64,000 nucleotides of DNA, from NCBI GenBank assembly GCA_017646665.1, contig JAGCMB010000010.1, positions 1 to 64,000 of the forward strand. The letters are read 5' to 3'. Position numbers and translations under genes: made by a program. Shown here one piece after another: positions 44,848 through 53,712 of this stretch. The stretch's first letter is position 1; the number at the start of each line of letters is the position of its first letter. The notes beneath the pieces are model-generated. The model searched no databases and was not told the DNA's origin. It saw only the letters and a list, made by a program, of their open reading frames with translations. Source of the stretch: Bacteroidaceae bacterium (GTDB lineage Bacteria; Bacteroidota; Bacteroidia; Bacteroidales; Bacteroidaceae).

Positions 44848-45299
44848 CTATGGAAAACAAACAGCAGAAACAACACGACCTCGACCTCAGATATTTGCGA
44901 ATGGCAACCATCTGGGCCGAGAACTCATATTGCGAACGTCGCAAAGTCGGCGCGCTCATCGTAAAGGACAAGATGATTATATCCGACGGATACAACGGCA
45001 CACCGGCTGGATTTGAGAACATTTGCGAGAATGAAGATGGTTTCACCAAGCCCTATGTCCTTCACGCCGAAGCCAATGCAATAACAAAGATAGCACGCTC
45101 CAACAACAACAGTGCCGGTGCAACGATGTATGTAACGACATCGCCCTGCATAGAGTGTGCAAAACTCATTATACAGGCAGGAATAAAGCGAGTGGTATAC
45201 TGTAAAAAATATCGCCTGACCGATGGAATTGACCTACTGACAAGAGCAGGCATTGAAGTTGTATACATTGAAATGACAGAAAGCGAAAACAACAGATGA
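44844..45299 (+). CDS. dCMP/cytidine deaminase family (ComEB-like)
   Basis: A 151-residue zinc deaminase. The CDA motif is complete: HAEANAI (His and Glu) and SPCIECAKLI (two Cys). The N-terminal RMATIWAENSYCERRKVGAL is typical of dCMP deaminases, which make dUMP for dTTP synthesis. A second start codon two codons in (MENKQQ) is possible. It overlaps both neighbours by 4 bp, a sign of translational coupling. Strict proof that it acts on dCMP is lacking. Confidence 0.88.
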   Translation: MTMENKQQKQHDLDLRYLRMATIWAENSYCERRKVGALIVKDKMIISDGYNGTPAGFENICENEDGFTKPYVLHAEANAITKIARSNNNSAGATMYVTTSPCIECAKLIIQAGIKRVVYCKKYRLTDGIDLLTRAGIEVVYIEMTESENNR

Positions 45300-46903
45300 A
45301 ACGTCTTATCCCGATTCTCGTGACAATAATGTGCCTGTTGCTTGGATACTACGCCGGCACAAGCAACACAATGTCGCAAATAGAAAAACAAATAGCCCCA
45401 TACAACAATAAATTCAACGAGGTACTGAGCACCGTAAATGGAATGTATGTCGATGAAATTGAGATTGACTCCATTATAGAAAAATGTATCCCAAAGGTCG
45501 TAACAGAACTTGACCCTCACAGTGTCTATGTACCTATCGAGGAAGTTGAGGAAACAAACTCCGAGTTGGAGAGCAGTTTCAGTGGCATTGGTATACGTTT
45601 TACCATACAGGAAGACACAATCAACATCAGCGAAGTGATACGCAACGGTCCATCGGAAAAAGTTGGTCTATTGGCAGGCGACCGCATAATAAAGGTCAAC
45701 GACACGCTTTTTGTCGGCAAGGGAGTATGCACAAACGACAAGGCAATGAAAAAACTAAAAGGCCCAAAAGGTAGCTTTGTCAAATTAGGTGTACAACGTT
45801 ACGGCGAGTCCGACCTGCTCGACTTCATCATTCGTCGCGACCAGATACCGGTTGAAAGCATTGAAGCCTACTATCTCATCAACAACAAATGGGGTTACAT
45901 ACAGGTTGAACGCTTTGCCGAAAACACATTCGCCGAGTTCATACAGGCAATGATAGAACTGGCATACAGCAATGCGCAGGGATTCATCATTGACCTTCGC
46001 GGCAACGGCGGAGGCTATATGAGCATTGCTCTTGAAATGGCAAACCAATTCCTTGAAAAAGGCGACATCATTGTATATACCGAAGGTGCCCACAGCCCCA
46101 AAACCATTGAACGTGCCAATGGCTACGGCCTGTTCAGGACAACACCTCTTGTGGTACTTGTCGACGAGACATCAGCATCGGCAAGCGAGATTATCGCCGG
46201 AACAATACAAGATAACGACCGAGGCACAATCATTGGCCGTCGCTCATTCGGTAAAGGACTTGTACAGCAACCGATAGAGCTCAGCGACGGCTCACAGATA
46301 AGGCTCACCATAGCACGTTACCACACACCATCGGGACGTTGCATACAGAAGCCCTACAACAAAGGCAACCGCAACGACTATGATATGGACCTCATTGACC
46401 GTTACAACAGAGGCGAGTACTTCTCACAGGACAGCATACACCACAACAAAGAACTTGTCTACAAGACAAAACAAGGACGCACCGTGTATGGCGGAGGTGG
46501 AATAATGCCCGACATATTTGTATCAAGCGACACCACAAGTATAACAAAATTTGCATCTGACGTTCTCTCACGCGGACTCATATCAGGTTTTTCGCTCAAA
46601 TACAGCAACGGAAACCGCCACAACCTTGCCCAATACAAAACGTTTGAGACACTGACTGCCGAGCTCAAGAAACAGCGGTTATTCGACAAATTTGTTCAAT
46701 TTGCGGCAAGCAAAGGAGTAAAAGCAAGCAAAGAGGAAAAAGAGAAATCCGAAGAGATACTCACACATTCGCTCTGTTCAAACATCACATACCAGTTACT
46801 TGGAATGCGCGAACATGTTAAATACAGAAATCAAAGCGACTCCACTGTGCTGAAAGCCATAGAGGTTTTGGAACGCGGAGAAGCTTTTCCTATCAAAAAG
46901 TAA
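45296..46903 (+). CDS. S41 family C-terminal processing peptidase
   Basis: A 535-residue periplasmic serine protease of the Ctp/S41 family. It has an N-terminal signal or anchor (about 1-22, ILVTIMCLLLGYYAG), a PDZ domain (about 85-165; SGIGIRFTIQ, VGLLAGDRIIKVND), the protease core with IIDLRGNGGGYMS, the catalytic Ser in TSASASEIIAG and Lys in RRSFGKGLVQQ, and a C-terminal extension. It degrades or processes periplasmic proteins from the C-terminus. It is the last gene of the dcp operon. The ATG overlaps the deaminase stop codon (ATGA). Confidence 0.92.
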   Translation: MKRLIPILVTIMCLLLGYYAGTSNTMSQIEKQIAPYNNKFNEVLSTVNGMYVDEIEIDSIIEKCIPKVVTELDPHSVYVPIEEVEETNSELESSFSGIGIRFTIQEDTINISEVIRNGPSEKVGLLAGDRIIKVNDTLFVGKGVCTNDKAMKKLKGPKGSFVKLGVQRYGESDLLDFIIRRDQIPVESIEAYYLINNKWGYIQVERFAENTFAEFIQAMIELAYSNAQGFIIDLRGNGGGYMSIALEMANQFLEKGDIIVYTEGAHSPKTIERANGYGLFRTTPLVVLVDETSASASEIIAGTIQDNDRGTIIGRRSFGKGLVQQPIELSDGSQIRLTIARYHTPSGRCIQKPYNKGNRNDYDMDLIDRYNRGEYFSQDSIHHNKELVYKTKQGRTVYGGGGIMPDIFVSSDTTSITKFASDVLSRGLISGFSLKYSNGNRHNLAQYKTFETLTAELKKQRLFDKFVQFAASKGVKASKEEKEKSEEILTHSLCSNITYQLLGMREHVKYRNQSDSTVLKAIEVLERGEAFPIKK

Positions 46904-46905
46904 AA

Positions 46906-46950
46906 GTTGTTTTGGCATTATTGATTGAATTCAATAAATGCCAAAACAAC
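46906..46950 (+). terminator. Long hairpin after the S41 protease gene
   Basis: A 19-nt arm (46906-46924, GTTGTTTTGGCATTATTGA) pairs with 46931-46950 with one bulged base and a 6-nt loop. It lies 3 bp past the stop codon. There is no clear T run, so it may act as an mRNA 3' stabiliser as well as a terminator. Confidence 0.65.
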
Positions 46951-46973
46951 AATTCACTTATAAAAAAATGTTG

Positions 46974-46981
46974 TATCTTCG
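46974..46981 (+). promoter_or_regulatory. -7 box of tRNA-Gly
   Basis: TATCTTCG lies 17 bp before the tRNA, the right distance for a transcription start a few bases ahead of the gene. The 12-mer TATCTTCGCAAG recurs exactly before the LysM gene (51018-51029). Confidence 0.5.
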
Positions 46982-46998
46982 CAAGCAGAAACAACAAC

Positions 46999-47071
46999 GC
47001 GGTAATAGCTCAGTTGGTAGAGCATTGGCTTCCCAAGCCGAGGGTCGCGGGTTCGAGTCCCGTTTACCGCT
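46999..47071 (+). tRNA. tRNA-Gly (anticodon CCC)
   Basis: A complete cloverleaf can be folded by eye: acceptor GCGGTAA/TTACCGC, D arm GCTC...GAGC, anticodon stem TTGGC/GCCGA with loop TTCCCAA (anticodon CCC, reading GGG), T arm GCGGGTTCGAGTCCCGT, and discriminator T as in other bacterial tRNA-Gly. CCA is not encoded. The last 18 bases (47054-47071), with the next two, are repeated exactly at 47220-47239. Confidence 0.95.
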
Positions 47072-47239
47072 CCCAAAAGGGTAATGGTCGCCATATCAAT
47101 GGTGGCCATTAATCTTTTAGAATGAATAACGAGAACACGCGACCCAATAGATAAGGAGAAGCGCAGCTTGCTGCGCGGTGTTCTTTCTCCACTGCGTTAT
47201 GAAAGCGGCAAGCCGATTACGAGTCCCGTTTACCGCTCC
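47054..47239. repeat. att-like direct repeat of the tRNA-Gly 3' end
   Basis: CGAGTCCCGTTTACCGCTCC occurs at 47054-47073 (tRNA 3' end) and again at 47220-47239, where it overlaps the last codons and stop of uvrA. The 146 bp between them has the tRNA terminator and a nested set of inverted repeats: ATAACG/CGTTAT (47126-47131, 47195-47200), AGAACAC/GTGTTCT (47132-47138, 47178-47184) and GCGCAGC/GCTGCGC (47161-47167, 47170-47176). This looks like a scar of an element that integrated at the tRNA, or a decayed second tRNA copy. Confidence 0.7.
47082..47111 (+). terminator. Terminator of tRNA-Gly
   Basis: TAATGGTCGCCAT (47082-47094) and ATGGTGGCCATTA (47099-47111) pair with G-U pairs inside the stem; ATCTTTTAG follows. 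Confidence 0.65.
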
Positions 47240-50064
47240 AGTTCCTCTTTCAGATACTTCGCGGTGTGCCCAACGCCTTTGGCTGCAACCTCTTCGGGTG
47301 TTCCTGTCGCCATCACCACTCCACCATCACGACCACCCTCGGGGCCCATATCAATTATATAATCGGCCATCTTTATCACATCGAGATTATGCTCGATAAT
47401 AATCACAGTGTTACCCTTGTCAACAAGACGGTTTATAACATTCATCAACACCCTTATATCCTCAAAGTGCAAGCCTGTTGTCGGCTCGTCAAGCAGATAT
47501 ATGGTCTTTCCGGTATCGCGTTTTGCAAGCTCTGTCGCAAGTTTCACACGTTGGCTTTCACCACCCGAAAGGGTTGTAGAAGGTTGTCCAAGTTTGATAT
47601 AACCCAAACCGACATCCTGCAACACTTTGATTTTATTTAGAATTGTAGGCACATTCTCAAAAAACTCGACAGCCATGTTGATTGTCATATCGAGCACATC
47701 GGCTATTGATTTACCCTTGTAACGCACCTCCAATGTTTCGCGGTTGTAACGCTTGCCGTGACACACCTCGCAAGGCACCATAACATCAGGCAGGAAATTC
47801 ATCTCCAGCGTCTTGTATCCATTACCGCCACACGCCTCACAACGGCCTCCCGTCACATTAAACGAGAAACGTCCGGGTTTATAGCCACGTATCTTAGCCT
47901 CGGGAAGGTCAACGAAAAGATTGCGTATATCTGAAAATACGCCGGTATATGTCGCAGGATTAGAACGCGGTGTACGACCAAGCGGCGACTGGTCAACATC
48001 AACAATCTTGTCAATGTATTCAACGCCCTCGATTGAGCTATAAGGCAACGGCTCACGCAATGCACGATAGAAATGCTTCGCAAGGATTGGCTGCAGAGTA
48101 TCATTTATCAATGATGATTTTCCTCCACCCGACACACCTGTCACGCAAATCAGCTTGCCAAGCGGGAATTCAACATCAACATTCTTCAAATTGTTGCCAC
48201 AAGCACCTGTAATCCTTATTACATTTCCGTTTCCGGGACGACGCACAGCCGGTACCTCTATTTTCTCTTTGCCATTGAGGAATCTAGCCGTCATTGTATC
48301 GCCCTTGAGCATATCGGCTGGAGTGCCAGCAAAGACCACTTCGCCACCCTTTCGACCGGCCTTGGGGCCAAGATCAATGACATAGTCCGATGCAAGCATA
48401 ATATCGCGGTCGTGCTCAACGACAATTACCGTATTGCCAATGTCGCGCAAAGACTTCAGCGATGCAATCAGCCTATCATTGTCACGTGGATGCAATCCTA
48501 TGCTCGGCTCGTCAAGTATATAAAAGACATTGACCAGTTGCGAACCCACTTGGGTAGCAAGACGAATACGCTGTCCTTCACCACCCGACAATGATACCGA
48601 CGAGCGGTTGAGCGAGAGATATCCGAGCCCCACGTCAAGCAAAAAGCCGATACGAGTCTTCACCTCCTTAACAATCTCCCCGGCAATGGCACGTTGTTTT
48701 TCTGTCAGCGATTCATCAAGTTTTTCCAGCCATTCATTCAACGCTGTTATATCCATTGATGCAAGTTCCGAAATATTCTTGCCTGCAAGACGATAATGCA
48801 GTGCCTCTCTATTCAATCGCGCGCCACCACATTCCGGACAGGTCTTCATCACGGAGAACTGCTCAGCCCAACGCAACTCTTTGGCAGAAACACTTGTATC
48901 CTTCTGTAATTGTATATACTTCACAAGACCGTCGTAAGTTGAAATGCTGTCGTAAAACATTTCAGACGAGCTGTTTAATTTCAAAGGCACTGGCGAGCCA
49001 TAAAGAATCTCGTCAAGAGCCTCTTCGGGGAGTTCATCAACAGGTGTCTTCAAATCGGCATCGTAACGTGCAAGCACTGCCTCAATCTGTTGAAAGATTG
49101 ATGAACGGCGGTACTTCCCAAGCGGAGCCAATGCTCCATCATACACCGACAAGGAACGATCGGGGACAACCTTATCAACATCAACACTGCTTATGACACC
49201 CAAGCCCTTACACTTTGGGCAAAATCCCTGCGGTGAGTTGAACGAGAAATTATGCGGGTCGGGCTCCTTATAGGAAAGGCCTGTAACAGGACACATAAGA
49301 CGCTTGCTGTAGTGTCGTATCTCGCCCGACGGCATCTCCATAATCATTACAAGACCATCGCCTTGCGCGAGTGCTGTCGCAAGGCTCTGCTTCAGGCGCT
49401 GTGTGTCCTTTGCATCAACAGCCAGTTTGTCAACGACAACCTCTATATCGTGATTCTTATACCTCTCGAGCATCATTCCGCGCGACATCTCGCACAATTC
49501 GCCATCAACACGCACATTAAGGTAGCCTTTGCGCATCATCTGCTCAAACAACTCCTTGTAATGTCCTTTTCTACCCTTTACAAGCGGAGCGAGTATATAA
49601 ACACGCTTGCCATCGTATGCATCGAGCAGAAGTTCAAGAATCTTCTCCTCGGTATATTTGACCATCTTCTCACCCGATAGATAGGAATAGGCATCGGCAG
49701 CACGGGAATATAGCAGACGTAAATAGTCATATATCTCGGTGGTCGTACCCACTGTTGAACGCGGATTCTTGTTAGTTGTCTTTTGCTCTATTGAAATCAC
49801 CGGGCTAAGACCGGTTATCTTGTCTACGTCGGGGCGTTCCATTCCGCCAAGAAAGTTGCGGGCATAGGTAGAGAATGTCTCAAGATAGCGGCGCTGTCCC
49901 TCGGCAAAAATTGTATCAAATGCGAGTGAGGACTTACCACTACCGCTAAGTCCTGTTATCACCGTCAATGAATCGTGCGGAATCTCAACATCTATATTCT
50001 TGAGGTTGTGTACACGCGCACCGTAAACCTCAATTTTTCCATTTTCTTTATTCTCCATCATCAC
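47230..50064 (-). CDS. uvrA: Excinuclease ABC subunit A
   Basis: A 944-residue ATPase that recognises damaged DNA with UvrB in nucleotide excision repair. It has two ABC modules: the first Walker [21 protein letters not shown] near residue 38 and the second [16 protein letters not shown] near residue 640. Signature motifs [13 protein letters not shown] and [13 protein letters not shown] are present, as are the UvrA zinc modules with [17 protein letters not shown] and [10 protein letters not shown]...CEVCHGKRY. The length is typical. The last two codons and the stop lie in the tRNA-derived repeat, so the C-terminus may have been rewritten. It starts 1 bp after the CHU_C gene stop codon. Confidence 0.97.
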   Translation of the reverse strand: MMMENKENGKIEVYGARVHNLKNIDVEIPHDSLTVITGLSGSGKSSLAFDTIFAEGQRRYLETFSTYARNFLGGMERPDVDKITGLSPVISIEQKTTNKNPRSTVGTTTEIYDYLRLLYSRAADAYSYLSGEKMVKYTEEKILELLLDAYDGKRVYILAPLVKGRKGHYKELFEQMMRKGYLNVRVDGELCEMSRGMMLERYKNHDIEVVVDKLAVDAKDTQRLKQSLATALAQGDGLVMIMEMPSGEIRHYSKRLMCPVTGLSYKEPDPHNFSFNSPQGFCPKCKGLGVISSVDVDKVVPDRSLSVYDGALAPLGKYRRSSIFQQIEAVLARYDADLKTPVDELPEEALDEILYGSPVPLKLNSSSEMFYDSISTYDGLVKYIQLQKDTSVSAKELRWAEQFSVMKTCPECGGARLNREALHYRLAGKNISELASMDITALNEWLEKLDESLTEKQRAIAGEIVKEVKTRIGFLLDVGLGYLSLNRSSVSLSGGEGQRIRLATQVGSQLVNVFYILDEPSIGLHPRDNDRLIASLKSLRDIGNTVIVVEHDRDIMLASDYVIDLGPKAGRKGGEVVFAGTPADMLKGDTMTARFLNGKEKIEVPAVRRPGNGNVIRITGACGNNLKNVDVEFPLGKLICVTGVSGGGKSSLINDTLQPILAKHFYRALREPLPYSSIEGVEYIDKIVDVDQSPLGRTPRSNPATYTGVFSDIRNLFVDLPEAKIRGYKPGRFSFNVTGGRCEACGGNGYKTLEMNFLPDVMVPCEVCHGKRYNRETLEVRYKGKSIADVLDMTINMAVEFFENVPTILNKIKVLQDVGLGYIKLGQPSTTLSGGESQRVKLATELAKRDTGKTIYLLDEPTTGLHFEDIRVLMNVINRLVDKGNTVIIIEHNLDVIKMADYIIDMGPEGGRDGGVVMATGTPEEVAAKGVGHTAKYLKEELER

Positions 50065-50065
50065 T

Positions 50066-50794
50066 TTATTCTAAGCCCTCGGAATATCCTCGCAACAGAT
50101 TTACATCTCGCTTTATCTCATACACAATGCCATCGGCACCCTTTGCATTTATTACAACAAAGTAAACACCATCCTTCACTGGGTTACCCTTATAGGTTCC
50201 GTCCCAACCACAATTTTCACAGCCAATCTCGTCAATGCCCCAACGGTACAACTGCTGCCCCCAACGGTTGAATATCGCCCCATTGAACTCAACAATAGAC
50301 CTTACATTAAAGACATTGTAATAATCGTTTATACCATCGCCATTAGGTGAAAAGGCATTTGGTGCTTCCAGCCCCGACTCGGCAAGTATTATACTGAACG
50401 GCGTTTCATAATATTCGGCATTGAACTGCCAATATATTTCACTGTTGGCCACGCTTGTATAAACGATATTCGGCATTATGATAACTTTACCGCTCTCACT
50501 CAATTCAATCTCAACATCGGCATCGTGACGGACAAGATAAGGTTCTTCCTCACCCTCCTTGAAGAACTCCCAGCTACAGGTTAGGTGGTAACCTGTGACC
50601 TCATCGGCATTAGCATATAGTCTGACTGTTACCGGAGCTTCGCCAGAATATTCGTCACCAATCACAAGGTCAGTCAGTTCACCCTTTGAATCAACGACAA
50701 GAGCTGTGGGAGTTGGTGCTTCAATGCTTTCCTGTGCTGCAACAGACAGAACACCGGAAATTATAATAGATATAAGAACTATAAATCTTTTCAT
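50066..50794 (-). CDS. Secreted protein with CHU_C (T9SS type B) C-terminal domain
   Basis: A 242-residue exported protein with a signal peptide (MKRFIVLISIIISGVLSVAAQ), a beta-sandwich of about 120 residues, and a C-terminal gliding-motility-associated (CHU_C, T9SS type B sorting) domain: APNAFSPNGDGINDYYNVFN, IFNRWGQQLYRW, WDGTYKGNPVKDGVYFVVI. In other Bacteroidetes this domain directs export through the type IX system. It sits 1 bp ahead of uvrA with which it must share a transcript. The role of the N-terminal part is unknown. Confidence 0.85.
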   Translation of the reverse strand: MKRFIVLISIIISGVLSVAAQESIEAPTPTALVVDSKGELTDLVIGDEYSGEAPVTVRLYANADEVTGYHLTCSWEFFKEGEEEPYLVRHDADVEIELSESGKVIIMPNIVYTSVANSEIYWQFNAEYYETPFSIILAESGLEAPNAFSPNGDGINDYYNVFNVRSIVEFNGAIFNRWGQQLYRWGIDEIGCENCGWDGTYKGNPVKDGVYFVVINAKGADGIVYEIKRDVNLLRGYSEGLE

Positions 50795-50832
50795 AACGAT
50801 ATATTTTCATTTGTATAACGCAAAAAGCAGGG

Positions 50833-50840
50833 CAAAAGTA
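50833..50840 (-). promoter_or_regulatory. Candidate -7 box of the CHU_C-uvrA operon
   Basis: On the minus strand TACTTTTG matches TAnnTTTG, 39 bp before the start codon. No TTTG is found at the usual -33 distance. Confidence 0.4.
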
Positions 50841-51017
50841 CATTAGCCGGACACAATAGCGTTAGGGAAAGCAAAAATAATAATTCCCATTGAAAAATCA
50901 TCAATAAAGCAAAGGTTTTAATCTCTTTCATCAACGGCACACCCGCTGTTCCTTTTTAAGCAGTAGCTATGATATGTTTTTTTACTTTCACATTTTCGTA
51001 TATTGACAATTATTATG

Positions 51018-51025
51018 TATCTTCG
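51018..51025 (+). promoter_or_regulatory. Candidate -7 box of the LysM gene
   Basis: TATCTTCG, the same variant as before ribE and tRNA-Gly. A TTTC (50994-50997) is 20 bp upstream in place of TTTG. It lies about 55 bp before the ATG at 51080. Confidence 0.4.
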
Positions 51026-51079
51026 CAAGAAAATTGGCGCACTCCACGCAAAGGAGAAGGCCCTACCATTATTGTTATT

Positions 51080-52909
51080 ATGAAAATCTGCAGAAGAATA
51101 TTACTAGTCATTGCCTTTTTGATGGCAACAGTAACCCTGAATGCACAAAATGGCGATTATATCACCCATACAGTCACACAGGGACAGACACTATATTCCA
51201 TATCAAGACTCTACAACACAACCGATGATGAGATAAAGAAATTGAATCCGGGGTGTGAAAAGACGATCCAGATAGGTCAGAAACTTATAATCCCCAACAC
51301 CGGCTCAAAAAAGAAGAGTGACAAAAAGACACACACCATACAGAATGGTGAGACGCCCTATCGTTTGAGCAAAATTTACAATATAACAACCGATGAATTG
51401 TTTGCTGCAAACCCAGGACTTTCGCCCAGCAACTTCCGTACGGGAGAGGTCATTGTAATACCGACAAAGAATGATGAGAGCAAACAAGACGTAAAGCCTG
51501 CTGCGCCACAAGTAAAGAAAGAAGAGGTGCAGCAAACCATCGTATGCACCCATAAAGTAAAGCGCAAAGAGAGCATTGAGAGCATCTGCGAGAAATATGG
51601 TATCACAAAAGAGGAATTGATTAAAGCCAATCCGATACTGACAAAGAAAAAACTGAAACGCAAGATGGTATTGGACATCCCTGCGCCAACAGTAAAAGAG
51701 GAACCTGTCGAGCAGCAATTTGTCCAAGAAGAGGAAAAAGAGAAAATAAGAACCATTTCAAAAGGCATCAACAACGACAATGTACTTAATGTAGCAGTTG
51801 TACTCTCTTTCCTGCTCGACAGCTATGCCCCAAAGGAGCAGAGCCGTATGGTAGAATATTACCAAGGAGTTCTAATGGCCGTTGAACAGCTTAAACGCGA
51901 GGGATATTCCTTTGTCATAAACACCTACGATGCCGGACAGAAGGACAATAGCCTTGACAGCCTACTCTCAAGCAGTGCCTTTGACAATATAGAATTGATT
52001 ATTGGCGCATCATATCCCAAGCACAACAAGCAACTGGCAAAATTTGCAAAAGAGCGTGAGATACCCCTGGTAATTCCATTTTCAAGCAAAAAGGACGAAG
52101 CAATAAACAACCCCACAGTATATGTAGCCAATGGCATACAATCATTCATTTTGCCAGAGATAAGCTCAAGATTTGTCAAGACATTCCCCAATGCGAATGT
52201 CATATTTGTAGAGGACACAATAGAGGGCAACAAGAAAGAGTTTATAAAAAGCCTTACGTCCGAGCTTGACAAGAATGGGATTCCACACACCACACTGCCG
52301 ATGGAACTATTGTCAAACGGCGACACCGTGCTGCACACTCTCTCCAATGTATACCAGGAAGAGAAAGAGATGATGGTAATTCCCACATCGTCATCGGCTG
52401 CGACACTCAACACACTCCTGCCTTCCTTGTTGCACGCACGAAGCATTGACACTCTCAATGTCGCGAAGTTCAAGCTTTTCGGTTATCCTGAATGGCAGAT
52501 ACACGCAAAAGACACACGAGAGCTGATGTATGAGGTAGACACCTACTTCTACGCCACTTTCTATAGCCACTATGCTCTACCCCGTGTTGCAGAATTCCAA
52601 GAAGACTTCATCCGTTGGTACAATCGCAGCATACAGAATATCTATCCAAGATATGGTATGCTTGGATATGATACCGGCTATTTCTTCCTGCTTGCTGCTA
52701 GCCTTTACGGGAACGAGATATACGAAAAAATCAATCAGACACCATTCAATCCGGTACAATCGGATTTCAAATTTGAACGCATAAGCGAGAAGGATGGTTT
52801 TATAAACAAAAAGTTCTTCTTCATTCACTTCTGTCCCGAATACTACATTGACAAAATGGATTTTGACCAGGACAGATTCCAGGAGGACTATCAGGAAATA
52901 ATATTATAA
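51080..52909 (+). CDS. LysM protein with periplasmic-binding-like domain
   Basis: A 609-residue exported protein. The start is set at ATG 51080 (MKICRRILLVIAFLMATVTLNAQ), a clear signal peptide; the frame open from 50969 covers the promoter. Three LysM domains bind peptidoglycan or chitin-like chains: about 28-71 (HTVTQGQTLYSISRLY), 82-125 (HTIQNGETPYRLSKIY) and 149-195 (HKVKRKESIESICEKY). A C-terminal region (about 230-600) resembles type I periplasmic binding proteins (VVLSFLLDSYAPKEQSRMVE, GVLMAVEQLKREG). Such LysM/binding-protein fusions are common in Bacteroidetes; the ligand is unknown. The barrel gene follows after 42 bp. Confidence 0.85.
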   Translation: MKICRRILLVIAFLMATVTLNAQNGDYITHTVTQGQTLYSISRLYNTTDDEIKKLNPGCEKTIQIGQKLIIPNTGSKKKSDKKTHTIQNGETPYRLSKIYNITTDELFAANPGLSPSNFRTGEVIVIPTKNDESKQDVKPAAPQVKKEEVQQTIVCTHKVKRKESIESICEKYGITKEELIKANPILTKKKLKRKMVLDIPAPTVKEEPVEQQFVQEEEKEKIRTISKGINNDNVLNVAVVLSFLLDSYAPKEQSRMVEYYQGVLMAVEQLKREGYSFVINTYDAGQKDNSLDSLLSSSAFDNIELIIGASYPKHNKQLAKFAKEREIPLVIPFSSKKDEAINNPTVYVANGIQSFILPEISSRFVKTFPNANVIFVEDTIEGNKKEFIKSLTSELDKNGIPHTTLPMELLSNGDTVLHTLSNVYQEEKEMMVIPTSSSAATLNTLLPSLLHARSIDTLNVAKFKLFGYPEWQIHAKDTRELMYEVDTYFYATFYSHYALPRVAEFQEDFIRWYNRSIQNIYPRYGMLGYDTGYFFLLAASLYGNEIYEKINQTPFNPVQSDFKFERISEKDGFINKKFFFIHFCPEYYIDKMDFDQDRFQEDYQEIIL

Positions 52910-52951
52910 ACCGGCTCCATATAGGCTTGAAACGAGCATAATGATTTACTG

Positions 52952-53641
52952 ATGAAAAAAGGCTTTTACATTTTGACCTTGATGCTGATGATGTTCGGCA
53001 CTGGCATACGCGCCCAGGTAGAAAGCCCTAGAAACAGCCTTGAAATAGGTGTTTCCGGTGGTATGAACTTTAACCGTATAGAATTCCAGCCGTCCATCAG
53101 ACAGGGGCTGCAACAGGGTTTCAATGGTGGTATCAGCGCGCGCTATACCAGCGAAAAATACTTCAGTATGATTTGCGCAGCTCAGATTGAAGTAAATTTC
53201 TCACAGAGAGGAATGATTGAGGATTTTGACGACGGAACATCGAACAACTATAGTCGCCAGCTGAACTATATCGAAATTCCATTCTTTGCACACGTTTCGT
53301 GGGGCAAGGAAGAGCGTGGATTACAGTTCTTTCTCAATCTTGGCCCGCAGTTCGGATTCTTGATAAACGAAAAAGAACATTACAATGGAGATTGGAACAT
53401 TGAAGACCGCCCAATAACAATAGTTCCCCTATATGGCAAAGCTGTTGAAAACAAATTCGAATATGGCATTGCCGGAGGTTTAGGTGTTGAATACAAGACA
53501 AAGATAGGTAACTTTTTCATCGAAGGTCGATATTACTATGGACTATCCGACATCTTCAACAACTCAAAGACTGATGATTTCGGACGTTCGGCAAACACCA
53601 CCATTACAGCAAGAATAGGATATTCAATAAAGATTTTCTAA
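52952..53641 (+). CDS. PorT-like outer-membrane beta-barrel protein
   Basis: A 229-residue exported protein with a signal peptide (about 1-21) and an outer-membrane barrel of the PorT-like family: EIGVSGGMNFNRIEF, RQLNYIEIPFFAHVSWG, FFLNLGPQFGFLI, GGLGVEYKTKIGNFFIEGRY, ending ARIGYSIKIF. PorT is a type IX secretion component in Porphyromonas, but this family is broad, so that role is only possible. It is paired with the LysM gene and closed by a terminator. Confidence 0.8.
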   Translation: MKKGFYILTLMLMMFGTGIRAQVESPRNSLEIGVSGGMNFNRIEFQPSIRQGLQQGFNGGISARYTSEKYFSMICAAQIEVNFSQRGMIEDFDDGTSNNYSRQLNYIEIPFFAHVSWGKEERGLQFFLNLGPQFGFLINEKEHYNGDWNIEDRPITIVPLYGKAVENKFEYGIAGGLGVEYKTKIGNFFIEGRYYYGLSDIFNNSKTDDFGRSANTTITARIGYSIKIF

Positions 53642-53664
53642 TAGTTCAAAAGTCTATATAAAAT

Positions 53665-53691
53665 AAAAGTCAGCCGATCGGGCTGACTTTT
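53665..53691. terminator. Bidirectional terminator
   Basis: AAAAGTCAGCC (53665-53675) and GGCTGACTTTT (53681-53691) with a 5-nt loop, flanked by A and T runs, between the convergent PorT-like and rfbB genes. Confidence 0.9.
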
Positions 53692-53712
53692 TTATGATTA
53701 TCTATAATCGTA

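Noticed and set aside
46912..47112. 66-residue frame across the tRNA
   Set aside because: It reads through a complete tRNA-Gly gene and its terminator.
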